Below, in pieces: positions 46,675 through 56,119 of a DNA stretch of 64,000 bases. The number at the start of each line of letters is the position of its first letter. Within the stretch, counting starts at the first letter, position 1. The stretch spans positions 1 through 64,000 of the forward strand of contig NZ_PNFA01000015.1 in the NCBI RefSeq assembly GCF_002970975.1. Direction: 5' to 3'. This stretch comes from Microbacterium halophytorum (GTDB taxonomy: Bacteria > Actinomycetota > Actinomycetes > Actinomycetales > Microbacteriaceae). The position numbers were made by a program, and so were the translations under genes. The notes under the pieces are model-generated. The model was not told where the DNA came from and ran no database searches. It was given only the letters and a program-made list of their open reading frames with translations.

Positions 46675-49541
46675 CACTCGCCCGTGTCGGCGGGCTTCGC
46701 CGCCGACTTCTCGACCGTCGTCTTGCTCGCCGCCGTGCCCGTCGCCTTCTTCGCAGTCGTCTTCTTCTTCGCGGTCGCGCCGGTCGCCGACGTCGAGGCC
46801 GCCGGCTTCTTCGCGGCGGCGGTCTTCGACGCCGTCGCCTTCTTCGTCGTCGCCGCCTTCTTGGTGGTCGTCGTCTTGCGCGTCGTCGTGCGCTTCTTCG
46901 CCGGGCCCTTGGCGCGCTTATCGGCGATCAGCTGTACGGCGCGCTCGAACGTGATGTCCTCGACCTGCTCGCCCCGCGGAATCGTGGCGTTCGTCTCACC
47001 GTCCGTCACGTACGGCCCGAAGCGGCCGTCGCGCACCTTCAGCGGCTTGCCGCTGACGGGGTCGGCCTCGAACTCCTTCAGCGCGCTGGCGGCGCGGCGG
47101 GCGCCGTACTTCGGCTGCTTGTAGACCTCGAGCGCCTCGTCCAGCGTGATCGAGAAGATCTGGTCCTCGGTCTGCAGCGAGCGCGAGTCCGCGCCCTTCT
47201 TCAGGTAGGGGCCGTAGCGGCCGTTCTGCGCCGTGATGGGATCGCCCGACTCCGGGTCCTCCCCCACTGTCCGCGGCAGGTCGAGCAACCGGATCGCGGT
47301 GTCGAGATCGATCGTCTCGGGCGACATCGATTTGAACAGTGATGCACGCCGCGGCTTCGGCTCGTCCTTCTTGGCGGTGCGCTTCTTCGGCTTCTCCTCG
47401 ACCTCCCCCGTGGCCGCGTCGGCGGCCTCGGGGTCGACCGGGTCCTCTTCCTCGAGGTACGGCCCGAAGCGGCCGTCCTTGACGACGACGACCTTGCCGG
47501 TTGCGGGGTTCTCGCCGAGCACGCGGTTGCCCGCGACAGGGGCGTCGATCAGCTCCTGCGCCTTGGCGGGCGTCAGCTCATCCGGCGCCAGCTCCTCCGG
47601 CACGTTCACGATGCGCGGCTTCGCCTCGGGGTGCTCGGGGTCGACGACCTCGAGGTACGGACCGTACCGGCCGAAACGGAGAGTGGCGACGTCGGTGATC
47701 TTCGTCGCGTTGATGGCGCGCGCATCGATCTCGCCGAGGTCGTCGACGATGTTGCGCAGGCCCGGCTGTCCCTCCCCGCCGAAGTAGAACGCCTTGAGCC
47801 ACTCGGGCCGCTCGGTCTCGCCGCGGGCGATCGCGTCGAGGTCGTTCTCGAGGTTGGCCGTGAAGTCGTAGTCCACGAGCTCCGCGAAGTGCTGCTCGAG
47901 CACGCGCGTCACACTGAACGCGAGCCACGTCGGCACGAGCGCCTGGCCGCGCTTGACGACGTAGCCGCGGTCGAGGATGACCGCGATGATGCTTGCGAAC
48001 GTCGAGGGGCGGCCGATGCCCTTCTCCTCCAGCACCTTGACGAGCGTGGCTTCGGTGTAGCGCGGCTTGGGGCTCGTCTGGTGGCCCTTCGCCTCCGGCT
48101 CGGCGAGCGAGAGGCCGTCACCGACCGCGACCTTCGGAAGCCGCTGGTCGGCGCCCTTGTCGGCGTCGGCGCGCGACTCGTCGCGGCCCTCTTCGTACGC
48201 CTCGAGGAAGCCCTTGAAGGTGTAGACGGTGCCGGATGCGGTCAGCTCGGCCTTCTTGCCCGCGGCCTTCGTCTCGAGGGTGACCGTGGTCGTCTCGAGC
48301 TTCGCGTCGGCCATCTGGCTTGCGACGGTGCGCTTCCAGATCAGGTCGTACATCCGCTTCTCGTCGCGGCCGAGGGCGCCGCCGATCTCGCTCGGGCGGC
48401 GGAACGTGTCGCCGGCCGGGCGGATGGCCTCGTGCGCCTCCTGTGCGTTGCGGCTCTTCGACGCGTAGACGCGGGGCTTCAGCGGCACGGCCGAGTCGCC
48501 GTAGAGCTCGACGGCCTGCTCTCGCGCCGCCTTGACGGCCTGCGCCGACAGGTTCGTCGAGTCGGTGCGCATATAGGTGATGTATCCGCGCTCGTACAGG
48601 CTCTGCGCGACCGACATCGCGGTCTTCGCCGTCATGCCGAGCTTGCGACCGGCCTCCTGCTGCAGCGTCGACGTCGTGAACGGCGCGTACGGGCGGCGGG
48701 TACCCGGCTTCGCCTCCACGCCGGTAACGGCGGCGTCGGCGGCCTCGAGCGCGGCGGCGAGCTCGGTCGCGGTCTTCTCGTCGAGCACGACGACGGCGCG
48801 CTTGAGCTTGCCCTCGTCGTCGAAGTCGCGACCGACCGCTACGGGAGCGTCGTCGAGGCGCACGAGCCTGACGCGGAAACTCTCGTCGGCGCGAGCCGCC
48901 GTCGCGTCGATGCCCCAGTAGTCGGCCGAGACGAACGCCATGCGCTCGCGCTCGCGGTCGACGACCATGCGGGTCGCCGCCGACTGCACGCGGCCGGCAC
49001 TGAGCGCCTGGCCCTCCCTGCCGCTGCCGACCTTGCGCCACAGTACCGGGGAGACGTCCCAGCCGTAGAGGCGGTCGAGCACGCGTCGCGTCTCCTGCGC
49101 ATCGACGAGCGAGATGTCGAGCTCGCGCGTGTTCTCGGCGGCGGCCCTGATGGCGTCCTTCGTGATCTCGTGGAAGACCATGCGCTTGACCGGGACCTTC
49201 GGCTTCAGCGTCTCGAGGAGGTGCCACGCGATGGCCTCGCCCTCGCGGTCCTCATCGGTGGCGAGCAGGAGTTCGCTCGCCCCCTTCAGCGCCCGCTTGA
49301 GCTCGCTGACCGTCTTCGTCTTGCGGTCGCTGACCACGTAATAGGGTTCGAAGCCGTTCTCGACGTCGATCGAGTACTTGCCGTACGCGGCGCGGTCCTT
49401 CTCCGGGATGTCGCGCTTGTTCGCGAGGTCCCGGATGTGACCGACCGAGCTGAGCACCTCGTAGTCGTCGCCGAGGTAGCTCTGGATCGACTTCATCTTC
49501 GTCGGCGACTCGACGATGACGAGCTTCTTGCCTGTAGCCAA
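46674..49541 (-). CDS. topA: DNA topoisomerase I
   Basis: 955 aa, type IA. A TTG start is chosen at 49541 because GAAAGGA lies 6 nt upstream and the protein then begins directly with ATGKKLVIVESPTKMKS (Toprim). DEDREGEAIAWHL is the metal-binding Toprim motif; GYITYMRTDSTNLS holds the catalytic Tyr. Instead of zinc fingers, the C-terminus has four GxxGPYL repeats (FGRYGPYLEV, DGRFGPYLEE, NGRYGPYLKK, DGRFGPYVTD), the actinobacterial arrangement, then a Lys/Ala/Thr-rich tail of about 75 residues likely to bind DNA non-specifically. Relaxes negative supercoils. Confidence 0.97.
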   Translation of the reverse strand: MATGKKLVIVESPTKMKSIQSYLGDDYEVLSSVGHIRDLANKRDIPEKDRAAYGKYSIDVENGFEPYYVVSDRKTKTVSELKRALKGASELLLATDEDREGEAIAWHLLETLKPKVPVKRMVFHEITKDAIRAAAENTRELDISLVDAQETRRVLDRLYGWDVSPVLWRKVGSGREGQALSAGRVQSAATRMVVDRERERMAFVSADYWGIDATAARADESFRVRLVRLDDAPVAVGRDFDDEGKLKRAVVVLDEKTATELAAALEAADAAVTGVEAKPGTRRPYAPFTTSTLQQEAGRKLGMTAKTAMSVAQSLYERGYITYMRTDSTNLSAQAVKAAREQAVELYGDSAVPLKPRVYASKSRNAQEAHEAIRPAGDTFRRPSEIGGALGRDEKRMYDLIWKRTVASQMADAKLETTTVTLETKAAGKKAELTASGTVYTFKGFLEAYEEGRDESRADADKGADQRLPKVAVGDGLSLAEPEAKGHQTSPKPRYTEATLVKVLEEKGIGRPSTFASIIAVILDRGYVVKRGQALVPTWLAFSVTRVLEQHFAELVDYDFTANLENDLDAIARGETERPEWLKAFYFGGEGQPGLRNIVDDLGEIDARAINATKITDVATLRFGRYGPYLEVVDPEHPEAKPRIVNVPEELAPDELTPAKAQELIDAPVAGNRVLGENPATGKVVVVKDGRFGPYLEEEDPVDPEAADAATGEVEEKPKKRTAKKDEPKPRRASLFKSMSPETIDLDTAIRLLDLPRTVGEDPESGDPITAQNGRYGPYLKKGADSRSLQTEDQIFSITLDEALEVYKQPKYGARRAASALKEFEADPVSGKPLKVRDGRFGPYVTDGETNATIPRGEQVEDITFERAVQLIADKRAKGPAKKRTTTRKTTTTKKAATTKKATASKTAAAKKPAASTSATGATAKKKTTAKKATGTAASKTTVEKSAAKPADTGE

Positions 49542-49694
49542 GGGGCGTCCTTTCTTCGCTGGCCACCCTACACATCGCCGTCTGGGGGCGGATCCGACCC
49601 CTGCGATGCACGTTCTCCGTGTCGGCCGCCCCGCCTTCGACGGATCGGACGAGACACGGGTGCCGCCGGTTCCCCGCACGCGGGCGAGTGCCGG

Positions 49695-50012
49695 TCATCC
49701 GGGCGGGCCGGCGCGGGCGGCGGCCTCGACCGGGAGCCCAGCATAACCGCCCTCGACGACGACCGTCGCGACGAGCCCGTCGACGACGCACGCCGTCACC
49801 CGCGCACCGTTCGCCGCCGCGGCCTCCCCCGCGCGACCGCACGGCTCGCCCGCGGCGGCTCCGGATGCCGCATCGGCCGCGGCGAGCGCGGCCGCGTCGG
49901 CGGCGCTCGCGACGCGCTGGCTCTCGGCAGCGGCCGCCCCGACCCCGACGAGGCCGATCGCCAGAACTGCGGCGGCGGCGACGACCCCCGCGGCGAGCGC
50001 CGAGCCCGACAT
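49695..50012 (-). CDS. TadE-like secretion-neighbourhood protein (Rv3654c-like)
   Basis: 105 aa. Short N-terminus, one hydrophobic helix (about 3-25, GSALAAGVVAAAAVLAIGLV) followed by an Ala-rich ASAADAAALAAADAA helix and two cysteines, matching the small helicase/secretion-neighbourhood TadE-like proteins at the end of actinobacterial Tad clusters. The ATG overlaps the upstream stop by one base (TGATG). Last gene of the Tad operon. Confidence 0.8.
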   Translation of the reverse strand: MSGSALAAGVVAAAAVLAIGLVGVGAAAAESQRVASAADAAALAAADAASGAAAGEPCGRAGEAAAANGARVTACVVDGLVATVVVEGGYAGLPVEAAARAGPPG

Positions 50013-50542
50013 CACAGCCCCCCGTCGAGCGCGCAGCTCTCGGCGGCGAGCGGCACGCTGATCGGCCCGAAGCGGGCCTGAACCGATGCCGTCGCGCACA
50101 CCAGGTCGCCCGAGCGCGACACGCTGTGGCCGGCACCGGTGACGGCCCTCGCGACGACGCCGCCGGCCTTCCCCTCGTCGCCGCGCGCGATCATCCGGGC
50201 CGCGTCGGCGGCGGCGTCCTGGAGGCGCACCTGGGCCCCTGCGCAGGCGAGCCCTCCGATCGCGAGGGCGACGACCGCGATGACGGCGGGCAGGGCGACC
50301 GCGAGCTCGGCCGCCACGGATCCGCGCTCGTCGTCGCGCAGGATCGAGGAGCGCCCGCGCTCGGAAGGACGAATCCGGCGGGAACGTCCCCGACGTCGCT
50401 GGTTCTCCTCCGGGATGCGCATCGGACCCCGGCGGGCGGCTCGGAGCGCGCCCCGCGACCTCGGCGCACCGAGGCGCTCGCGCGCCCCGGGCGCCGGCGC
50501 GGGATGCGCCGCGCCGGCGCCCGGGGCTGAGTCGCCGTTCAT
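50012..50542 (-). CDS. TadE family pilus-assembly protein
   Basis: 176 aa if read from the ATG at 50542, which overlaps the DUF4244 stop (ATGA). The pseudopilin-like segment DERGSVAAELAVALPAVIAV starts only at about residue 72, which leaves an unusually long Pro/Ala/Arg-rich leader; a later start (ATG at 50422 or a non-ATG codon nearer the helix) would give a protein of normal TadE length. The C-terminal half is Ala/Gly-rich with two Cys. Predicted minor pilin of the Tad system. Confidence 0.78.
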   Translation of the reverse strand: MNGDSAPGAGAAHPAPAPGARERLGAPRSRGALRAARRGPMRIPEENQRRRGRSRRIRPSERGRSSILRDDERGSVAAELAVALPAVIAVVALAIGGLACAGAQVRLQDAAADAARMIARGDEGKAGGVVARAVTGAGHSVSRSGDLVCATASVQARFGPISVPLAAESCALDGGL

Positions 50543-50712
50543 GCCGTGCTGAGCGCGCGCTCGATGATGTCCTGCAGCATGCCCCGGATGCCGTCGGATC
50601 GCAGCACCGCGACGAGCAGGCCGGCGAACGCGACGGCCGCGAGCGTGACGATCGCGTACTCAGCCGTCGACGCGCCCTCCTCGTCCGCGAGGAGGTGGGT
50701 TGCGGTGTTCAT
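50539..50712 (-). CDS. DUF4244 Flp-like pilin
   Basis: 57 aa. ATG with AGAGAGG upstream. The sequence has DEEGASTAEYAIVTLAAVA: Gly followed by a Glu-Tyr at +5/+6 and a hydrophobic helix, the class IVb (Flp) prepilin processing pattern. Probably the major pilin subunit or a pseudopilin of the Tad pilus. It overlaps the TadE gene by 4 bp and follows the fused TadBC gene by 129 bp; a partial stem CGCCGGG/CCCGGCG lies in that gap. Confidence 0.88.
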   Translation of the reverse strand: MNTATHLLADEEGASTAEYAIVTLAAVAFAGLLVAVLRSDGIRGMLQDIIERALSTA

Positions 50713-50841
50713 GATGTGTACCTCTCTTTCTTCTCCAGCGCGCCGGGACTGCCCCGGCGACGATCGGTGTCGATCGCTCTGGTCGTCGCCGGCGCGTGCC
50801 GGGCGAGGGTCTCGATCGATGCCCTGTTCGGTTCCTGTCGT

Positions 50842-51834
50842 TCACAGCTCGGGGAGCGCGGCGGTCTGCATCACGGCGAGCAGCATCGGCACGACGCCGA
50901 GGCAGAGGAAGGCCGGCAGCGTGCAGGCGCCGAGCGGAAGGAGCAGGCGCGTGCCGAGCCGCGCGGCCCTGACCCGGCCGTCGGTGCGCGCCTCCGCCCT
51001 CTGCTGCTCCGCCGTCGCCCTCAGCAGATCGATCGCGGGGATGCCTGCGCGGCGCGAGAGCCCGAGCACGCGTTCGACCTCCGCCGTCTCTGACCCGCGT
51101 CCGCCGGCCTCGTCGACAAGGGCTCGCGCGCGCTCCAGCGACACCCCGCCGCCGAGGGCGATCGCGGTGAGCTCCGCCCGCATGCCGGGGGTGCCGGGTT
51201 CGGGCCGCGCCGACCGGACCAGCGCCGCCGCCCACACCCCGCCGCCCGCGATGAGCGCGAGGCCGACGACGAGGCAGATCAGGCCAGCGCCCGGCGCGAG
51301 CAGCACCCCGAGGACATCGAAACCGAGTGCGGCCGCGATCACGACGCCGACGAACGGGAGCGCGCTCATCAGCCGCGCGGTGTGCACGGGTTCGGCCATC
51401 GCGACGCGCACGTCGTCGAGCGTCTCCTGCGCGTCGCGCAGCGCGTGCGCCATGCCCCGAAGCGACTCCGCCAGCGGCGCCCCGACCGTCGAGGCGACTC
51501 CCCACGCCGCCGCCACGTCGCGCCACGCGGCCGCCGCGTCGCGCTCGCCAGCCGCGCGCCGGCCGAATCGGCGACGCCCCGGAGCCCCTTCTTCCCCGAT
51601 CGCCTCCGCAACCGGCGCACCGCCGGCGATCCGATCGGCGACGCGCGCCGCCGCGGCGTCGCCGCTGTCGGCGAGGTGACGCCACGCCGCATGCGGGACG
51701 GCCCCAGCACCCAGCAGAGCCGCCAGCCTCAGCGCCGAGACGGCGACGTTCCCCGCGGTGTCCGAGGGCCTGTCGGCCTCCGCGCCGCGCCGCCTCTCGT
51801 GCCGCGCGGCGGGTGCCTCGCGCCCTCGCCTCAT
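50842..51834 (-). CDS. Fused TadB-TadC type II secretion F-domain protein
   Basis: 330 aa. The ATG overlaps the tadA stop by 4 bp (ATGA). The first half (about 25-210) has GVASTVGAPLAESLRGMAHA with two following helices, like TadB; the second half (about 215-330) has LTAIALGGGVSLERARALVD, then GLSRRAGIPAIDLLRATAEQ and a final LLLPLGACTLPAFLCLGVVP helix, like TadC. Mycobacteria encode these as two genes (Rv3658c, Rv3657c); here one frame carries both. Membrane platform of the Tad pilus machine. Confidence 0.82.
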   Translation of the reverse strand: MRRGREAPAARHERRRGAEADRPSDTAGNVAVSALRLAALLGAGAVPHAAWRHLADSGDAAAARVADRIAGGAPVAEAIGEEGAPGRRRFGRRAAGERDAAAAWRDVAAAWGVASTVGAPLAESLRGMAHALRDAQETLDDVRVAMAEPVHTARLMSALPFVGVVIAAALGFDVLGVLLAPGAGLICLVVGLALIAGGGVWAAALVRSARPEPGTPGMRAELTAIALGGGVSLERARALVDEAGGRGSETAEVERVLGLSRRAGIPAIDLLRATAEQQRAEARTDGRVRAARLGTRLLLPLGACTLPAFLCLGVVPMLLAVMQTAALPEL

Positions 51835-52892
51835 TCCCACGGCCGCACCTCCTCGATCGTCAGCCGCCCATCGCGGTCCCCGAACCTGCCCACGCTCGCG
51901 AGGCGCCGACCCTCCGGCCCGTTCTCCAGGTGGATCACCCACGCGATCGCGCTCGTCACCTGGCGTGCGACGGCGTGATCGTCCATCCCCGCGAGCGCAC
52001 CGAGCGCCTCCAGACGGGCCGGCACGTCGGCGAGGCCGCTGGCGTGCAGGGTTCCCGCGCCCCCGTCGTGCCCCGTGTTCAGCGCCGTGAGCAGCTCGCG
52101 CACCTCCTCGCCGCGGCACTCGCCGACGACGATCCGGTCGGGCCGCATGCGCAGCGACTCGCGCACGAGCCGCGGCAGCCCGACGCCGCCCGCTCCCTCG
52201 AGATTGGGCTGGCGCGCCTCGAGCGCGACGTGGTGCGGATGGGGCACGCGCAGCTCAGCGACGTCCTCGATCGTCACGATCCGCTCGCTCGCCGGCACCT
52301 GCGCCAGCAGGGCGCCGAGCAGCGTCGTCTTCCCCGAGCCCGTCGCGCCCGTGACGAGCACGTTCTCGCGCGCCCTGATCGTCCGGATCAGCCACCGCTC
52401 GGTGTGCTCGTCGAACGTGCCGCCGCGGCGGAGGGCCGCGAGGTCGGCGCCCACGGCTGTCGGGATCCGGATCGACAGCGCCGTTCCGCCTTTCGCCACG
52501 GGAGGCAGCACGGCGTGCACCCGCACTCCGCCGGCGAGCCGCACGTCGACTGCGGGCGTCGCGTCGTCGATGTGGCGGCCTCCCAACCCGATCAGGCGCA
52601 CGGCGAGGTCGCGCACCTCCCGCTCGGACGCCCGCCACCCGTCGACCCGCGCGGCGCCTCCGCCGCGGTCGACGTACAGGCCGTCGGCGCCGTTCACGAA
52701 CGCGTCGGTCACGTCGCCTCCCCGCAGGAACGGCGCGAGCGGCCCGAACGCCGTCGCGTCGAGCTCGACGACCGCGCGCGCCGCGGCCGGCACCCCCGCG
52801 GCCGTCGCTGCGGGGGTGCCCTCACGGGTGCCGTCCGGGGCCGCAACGGGCACCCGGCCCGCACGGGGCTGGACGACGAACGGCTGGCTCAT
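51831..52892 (-). CDS. tadA: TadA/CpaF family pilus-assembly ATPase
   Basis: 353 aa. Hexameric secretion ATPase: Walker A VTGATGSGKTTLLGALL, Asp box TIEDVAELRV, Walker B MRPDRIVVGECRGEE and His box region TLHASGLADVPARLE. Powers assembly of the Tad pilus. TAGCCT lies 6 nt before the ATG at 52892, so the operon probably starts here. The septum-site-like TadZ homologue (Rv3660c type) often found just upstream is absent; a non-coding gap separates it from acs. Confidence 0.94.
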   Translation of the reverse strand: MSQPFVVQPRAGRVPVAAPDGTREGTPAATAAGVPAAARAVVELDATAFGPLAPFLRGGDVTDAFVNGADGLYVDRGGGAARVDGWRASEREVRDLAVRLIGLGGRHIDDATPAVDVRLAGGVRVHAVLPPVAKGGTALSIRIPTAVGADLAALRRGGTFDEHTERWLIRTIRARENVLVTGATGSGKTTLLGALLAQVPASERIVTIEDVAELRVPHPHHVALEARQPNLEGAGGVGLPRLVRESLRMRPDRIVVGECRGEEVRELLTALNTGHDGGAGTLHASGLADVPARLEALGALAGMDDHAVARQVTSAIAWVIHLENGPEGRRLASVGRFGDRDGRLTIEEVRPWE

Positions 52893-52898
52893 GCCCCG

Positions 52899-52904
52899 AG
52901 GCTA
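52899..52904 (-). promoter_or_regulatory. Leaderless-type -10 element of the Tad operon
   Basis: TAGCCT on the minus strand, 6 nt before the tadA ATG at 52892; no Shine-Dalgarno sequence. Confidence 0.5.
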
Positions 52905-53212
52905 GGGAGCGCCGCGGCGACCGATGAGGCCGTCCACAGCCCGATCCGGCGACACGCCGCGCACCCCGAGCTGTGAGCGAGCGCCCGCACCGTCGCCGCG
53001 GCCTGGTGCCCACCTGCAATGACGCGGGCGTCCGTTGTGGTGCGGAGGAACGGCCACCCGCGTCCGGTGGAGCCGTCGCGGCCCGGTCGCAGGCACCCCC
53101 GCCTTTCGGCGGTGGATCGCGCGGCCGCCGCTGGCTTACATTCGAAGGGCACCTGGGCTGTTCCGTGCCCCGGTGCATCCGGATGGACAAGGCCCGCGAA
53201 GGAGCGTGCTGC
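52905..53212. other. Intergenic region between divergent tadA and acs
   Basis: About 310 bp with no supportable gene. It should hold the acs promoter; TACATT at 53137-53142 is the best -10 candidate on the plus strand but no -35 is convincing. GAAGGAG (53198-53204) is the acs ribosome-binding site. Confidence 0.4.
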
Positions 53213-55183
53213 ATGAGCAGTCAGATCGACCACCTGCTGAACGAGAACCGCGAGTTCCCGCCGAGCCCCGAGTTCGCGGCGCACGCGGTTGCGAAGCCCG
53301 AGATCTACGAGCGAGCGGCGGCGGACCCCGAGGCCTTCTGGGCCGAGCAGTCGCGCGAGCTGCTGACGTGGGCGAAGCCGTTCACCGAGGTCCTCGACTG
53401 GTCGAACCCGCCCTTCGCGAAGTGGTTCGCCGACGGCGAACTGAACCTCGCGTACAACTGCCTCGACCGCCACGTCGAGGCGGGCAACGGCGACCGCGTC
53501 GCCTTCCACTTCGAGGGCGAGCCCGGCGACACCCGCACCGTCACGTACTCCGACCTGACCGACGAGGTCAAGCGTCTCGCGAACGTGCTGGAGGGCCTCG
53601 GCATCGGCAAGGGCGACCGCGTCGCGCTGTACCTGCCGATGATCCCGGAGGCGGTGGCCGCGATGCTGGCGGTCGTGCGCATCGGCGCGATCCACTCGGT
53701 CGTCTTCGGCGGCTTCAGCGCGGACAGCCTGCGCGCTCGCATCGACGACGCCGGCGCGAAGCTCGTGATCACAGCCGACGGAGGCTGGCGCAAGGGCAAG
53801 GTCTCGCCGCTCAAGCCGGCCGTCGACCAGGCCCTCGCCGACCGCGACGGCAAGGGCGTGCAGGCGACCGTCGAGAACGTGCTCGTCGTGCGCCGCGGCG
53901 AGAACGACGTCGATTGGATCGAAGGCCGCGACGTCTGGTACCACGACGTGGTCCCGCAGGCCTCCGCCGAGCACGAGGCGCAGGCATTCCCCGCCGAGAG
54001 CCCCGCATTCATCCTCTACACCTCCGGCACGACCGGGAACCCGAAGGGCATCCTGCACACCTCGGGCGGCTACCTGACGCAGGCGGCCTTCACGCACAGG
54101 AACGTGTTCGATCTGCACCCCGAGTCGGACGTGTACTGGTGCACGGCCGACATCGGCTGGATCACCGGCCACAGCTACGCCGTGTACGGCCCCCTCGCCA
54201 ACGGCGCCACGCAGGTGCTCTACGAGGGCACGCCGGAGTTCCCGAAGCCGGGCCGCTGGTGGGACGTCATCGAGAAGTACGGCGTCACCATCTTCTACAC
54301 CGCCCCCACCGCCATCCGGGGCTTCATGAAGCAGGGCCGAGAGATCCCGCAGGCGCGCGACCTGTCGAGCCTGAGGGTGCTCGGCAGCGTGGGCGAGCCG
54401 ATCAACCCCGAGGCGTGGATGTGGTACCGCGACGTCGTCGGTGCGGGAACCGCCCCCATCGTCGACACGTGGTGGCAGACCGAGACGGGCGCCATCATGA
54501 TCTCGCCGCTGCCGGGGATCACGGCCGCCAAACCCGGCTCCGCCCAGGTGCCGCTGCCCGGCATCTCGGCGACCGTCGTCGACGAGCAGGGCACGCCGGT
54601 CGACAACGACAACGGCGGGCTGCTCGTCGTGACGAAGCCGTGGCCGAGCATGCTGCGCGGCATCTGGGGCGACCCCGAGCGCTTCGTCGACACCTATTGG
54701 AAGATGTTCGCCGACAAGGGCTTCTACTTCGCCGGCGATGGCGCCCGCCTCGACGAGGACGGCGACGTGTGGCTGCTCGGCCGCGTCGACGACGTGATGA
54801 ACGTCTCCGGCCACAGGCTGTCCACCGCCGAGATCGAGTCGAGCCTCGTCGCGCACGAGGCGACGGCCGAGGCCGCCGTCGTCGGGGCGAGCGACGAGAC
54901 GACGGGCCAGGCGGTCGTCGCGTTCGTGATCCTGAAGGAGAGCTTCCTGCGCGAGAACTCGGCGGCGGGCCTCGCCGATGAGCTGCGCAAGTGGGTCGGC
55001 ACGCAGATCGGGCCGATCGCCCGCCCGCGCGACGTCTACGTCGTCAGCGAGCTCCCGAAGACCCGCTCCGGCAAGATCATGCGCCGCCTGCTGCGCGACG
55101 TCGCCGAGGGCCGCGAGGTCGGCGACACGCAGACCCTCGCCGACACCGCGGTGATGAGCGTGATCAGCGCCCAGGTGAAGTGA
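53213..55183 (+). CDS. acs: Acetyl-CoA synthetase
   Basis: 656 aa, standard Acs length. ATG chosen after GAAGGAG at 8 nt; the open frame upstream looks non-coding. Makes acetyl-CoA from acetate, ATP and CoA via acetyl-AMP. Motifs: [15 protein letters not shown] (AMP-binding P-loop), [33 protein letters not shown] and C-terminal RSGKIMRR, whose Lys is the usual acetylation-controlled catalytic residue. Own transcript, closed by a strong hairpin. Confidence 0.97.
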   Translation: MSSQIDHLLNENREFPPSPEFAAHAVAKPEIYERAAADPEAFWAEQSRELLTWAKPFTEVLDWSNPPFAKWFADGELNLAYNCLDRHVEAGNGDRVAFHFEGEPGDTRTVTYSDLTDEVKRLANVLEGLGIGKGDRVALYLPMIPEAVAAMLAVVRIGAIHSVVFGGFSADSLRARIDDAGAKLVITADGGWRKGKVSPLKPAVDQALADRDGKGVQATVENVLVVRRGENDVDWIEGRDVWYHDVVPQASAEHEAQAFPAESPAFILYTSGTTGNPKGILHTSGGYLTQAAFTHRNVFDLHPESDVYWCTADIGWITGHSYAVYGPLANGATQVLYEGTPEFPKPGRWWDVIEKYGVTIFYTAPTAIRGFMKQGREIPQARDLSSLRVLGSVGEPINPEAWMWYRDVVGAGTAPIVDTWWQTETGAIMISPLPGITAAKPGSAQVPLPGISATVVDEQGTPVDNDNGGLLVVTKPWPSMLRGIWGDPERFVDTYWKMFADKGFYFAGDGARLDEDGDVWLLGRVDDVMNVSGHRLSTAEIESSLVAHEATAEAAVVGASDETTGQAVVAFVILKESFLRENSAAGLADELRKWVGTQIGPIARPRDVYVVSELPKTRSGKIMRRLLRDVAEGREVGDTQTLADTAVMSVISAQVK

Positions 55184-55188
55184 GACAG

Positions 55189-55227
55189 GACGAGGCCGGC
55201 ACCGGATGATCCGGTGCCGGCCTCGTC
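55189..55227 (+). terminator. Hairpin terminator of acs
   Basis: 17-bp perfect stem (55189-55205 and 55211-55227) with a 5-nt loop, 6 bp after the acs stop. Confidence 0.85.
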
Positions 55228-55342
55228 GCATGCAGCGCCCCGGGGCTAGGGGTTTTCCTCGAGATTAGGCAGAATCACGCGGATTGTTCCTCACCCCGAG
55301 GATTTCTCCTACGCTCGGAGCGCTCCCGCGGCTCGGAGCCGC

Positions 55343-55807
55343 CTACGCGAAGGTGAAGGCGACCTCGACCTCGACGGGCGCGTCGAGCGGCAGCGCCGCG
55401 ACGCCGACGGCCGAACGGCTGTGGGCGCCGGCGTCGCCGAAGACCTCGCCGAGCAGCTCGCTGGTGCCGTTGATCACGCCGGGCTGGCCGAAGAACGACG
55501 GGTCGGAGGCGACGAAGCCCGTGACCTTGAAGACGCCGGTGAGGCGGTCGATGCCGACGGCGGCCGCGGCCGCGGCGATCGCGTTGAGCGCGCACGTGCG
55601 GGCGAGCTCCTGCGCGTCCGACGCGGGGACCAGGCCGTGGCCGTCGCCGACCTTGCCGGTCGCGGGCAGGGCACCGGACACGAACGGCAGCTGCCCGGAT
55701 GTCCAGACCAGGTCGCCATGGACCTTGGCCGGGATGTAGGCGGCGACGGGGGCCGCGACGTCGGGGAGATCGATGCCGAGCTCCGCGAGGCGCGCGGCGA
55801 CGCTCAC
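55343..55807 (-). CDS. RidA family protein
   Basis: 154 aa. GTG start overlapping the DUF4177 stop (GTGA). YjgF/Rid fold with VWTSGQLPFVSG, CALNAIAAAAAAVG, VTGFVASDPSFFGQP and a C-terminal APVEVEVAFT. RidA proteins deaminate reactive enamine/imine intermediates from PLP enzymes. This longer subfamily (about 150 aa) occurs beside the DUF4177 gene in actinobacteria, as with Rv3678c; its exact substrate is not known. Confidence 0.92.
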   Translation of the reverse strand: MSVAARLAELGIDLPDVAAPVAAYIPAKVHGDLVWTSGQLPFVSGALPATGKVGDGHGLVPASDAQELARTCALNAIAAAAAAVGIDRLTGVFKVTGFVASDPSFFGQPGVINGTSELLGEVFGDAGAHSRSAVGVAALPLDAPVEVEVAFTFA

Positions 55808-56022
55808 TGCTCCCCCTCGAACTGCTTGGCGGCGACGGCCGCCGCGCCGAGCCCCTCGTTGGCGGCTCCGCCGCCGACGGGGCGCTTCAGGTAGGCGACG
55901 AGCCCGCCCTCCGCGTTCGGCACGACCTGCACGAGCTCCCAGCCCTGCTTGCCCCAGTTGTTCAGAATCTGCGCCGTGTTGTGGATCAGCAGCGGCGTTG
56001 TGAGGTACTCCCACGTGGTCAT
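55804..56022 (-). CDS. DUF4177 domain-containing small protein
   Basis: 72 aa, ATG with GGGAG upstream. MTTWEYLTTPLLIHNTAQIL and WGKQGWELVQVVPN match the DUF4177 family (Rv3678A type), which has no known biochemical function. Translationally coupled to RidA through a 4-bp overlap and divergent from the PBP gene. Confidence 0.92.
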   Translation of the reverse strand: MTTWEYLTTPLLIHNTAQILNNWGKQGWELVQVVPNAEGGLVAYLKRPVGGGAANEGLGAAAVAAKQFEGEQ

Positions 56023-56107
56023 GGCACTCCCGTGTCGTGTGCGAAAGTTCGATGCGCGTTCCCGGCGGATGCTCAGCGCGGAGCAGATTCTCCACAGGCG
56101 ACGCGGC

Positions 56108-56113
56108 TAACAT
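56108..56113 (+). promoter_or_regulatory. Leaderless-type -10 element of the PBP gene
   Basis: TAACAT, 6 nt before the ATG at 56120; no Shine-Dalgarno sequence. Confidence 0.5.
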
Positions 56114-56119
56114 CAGCCT

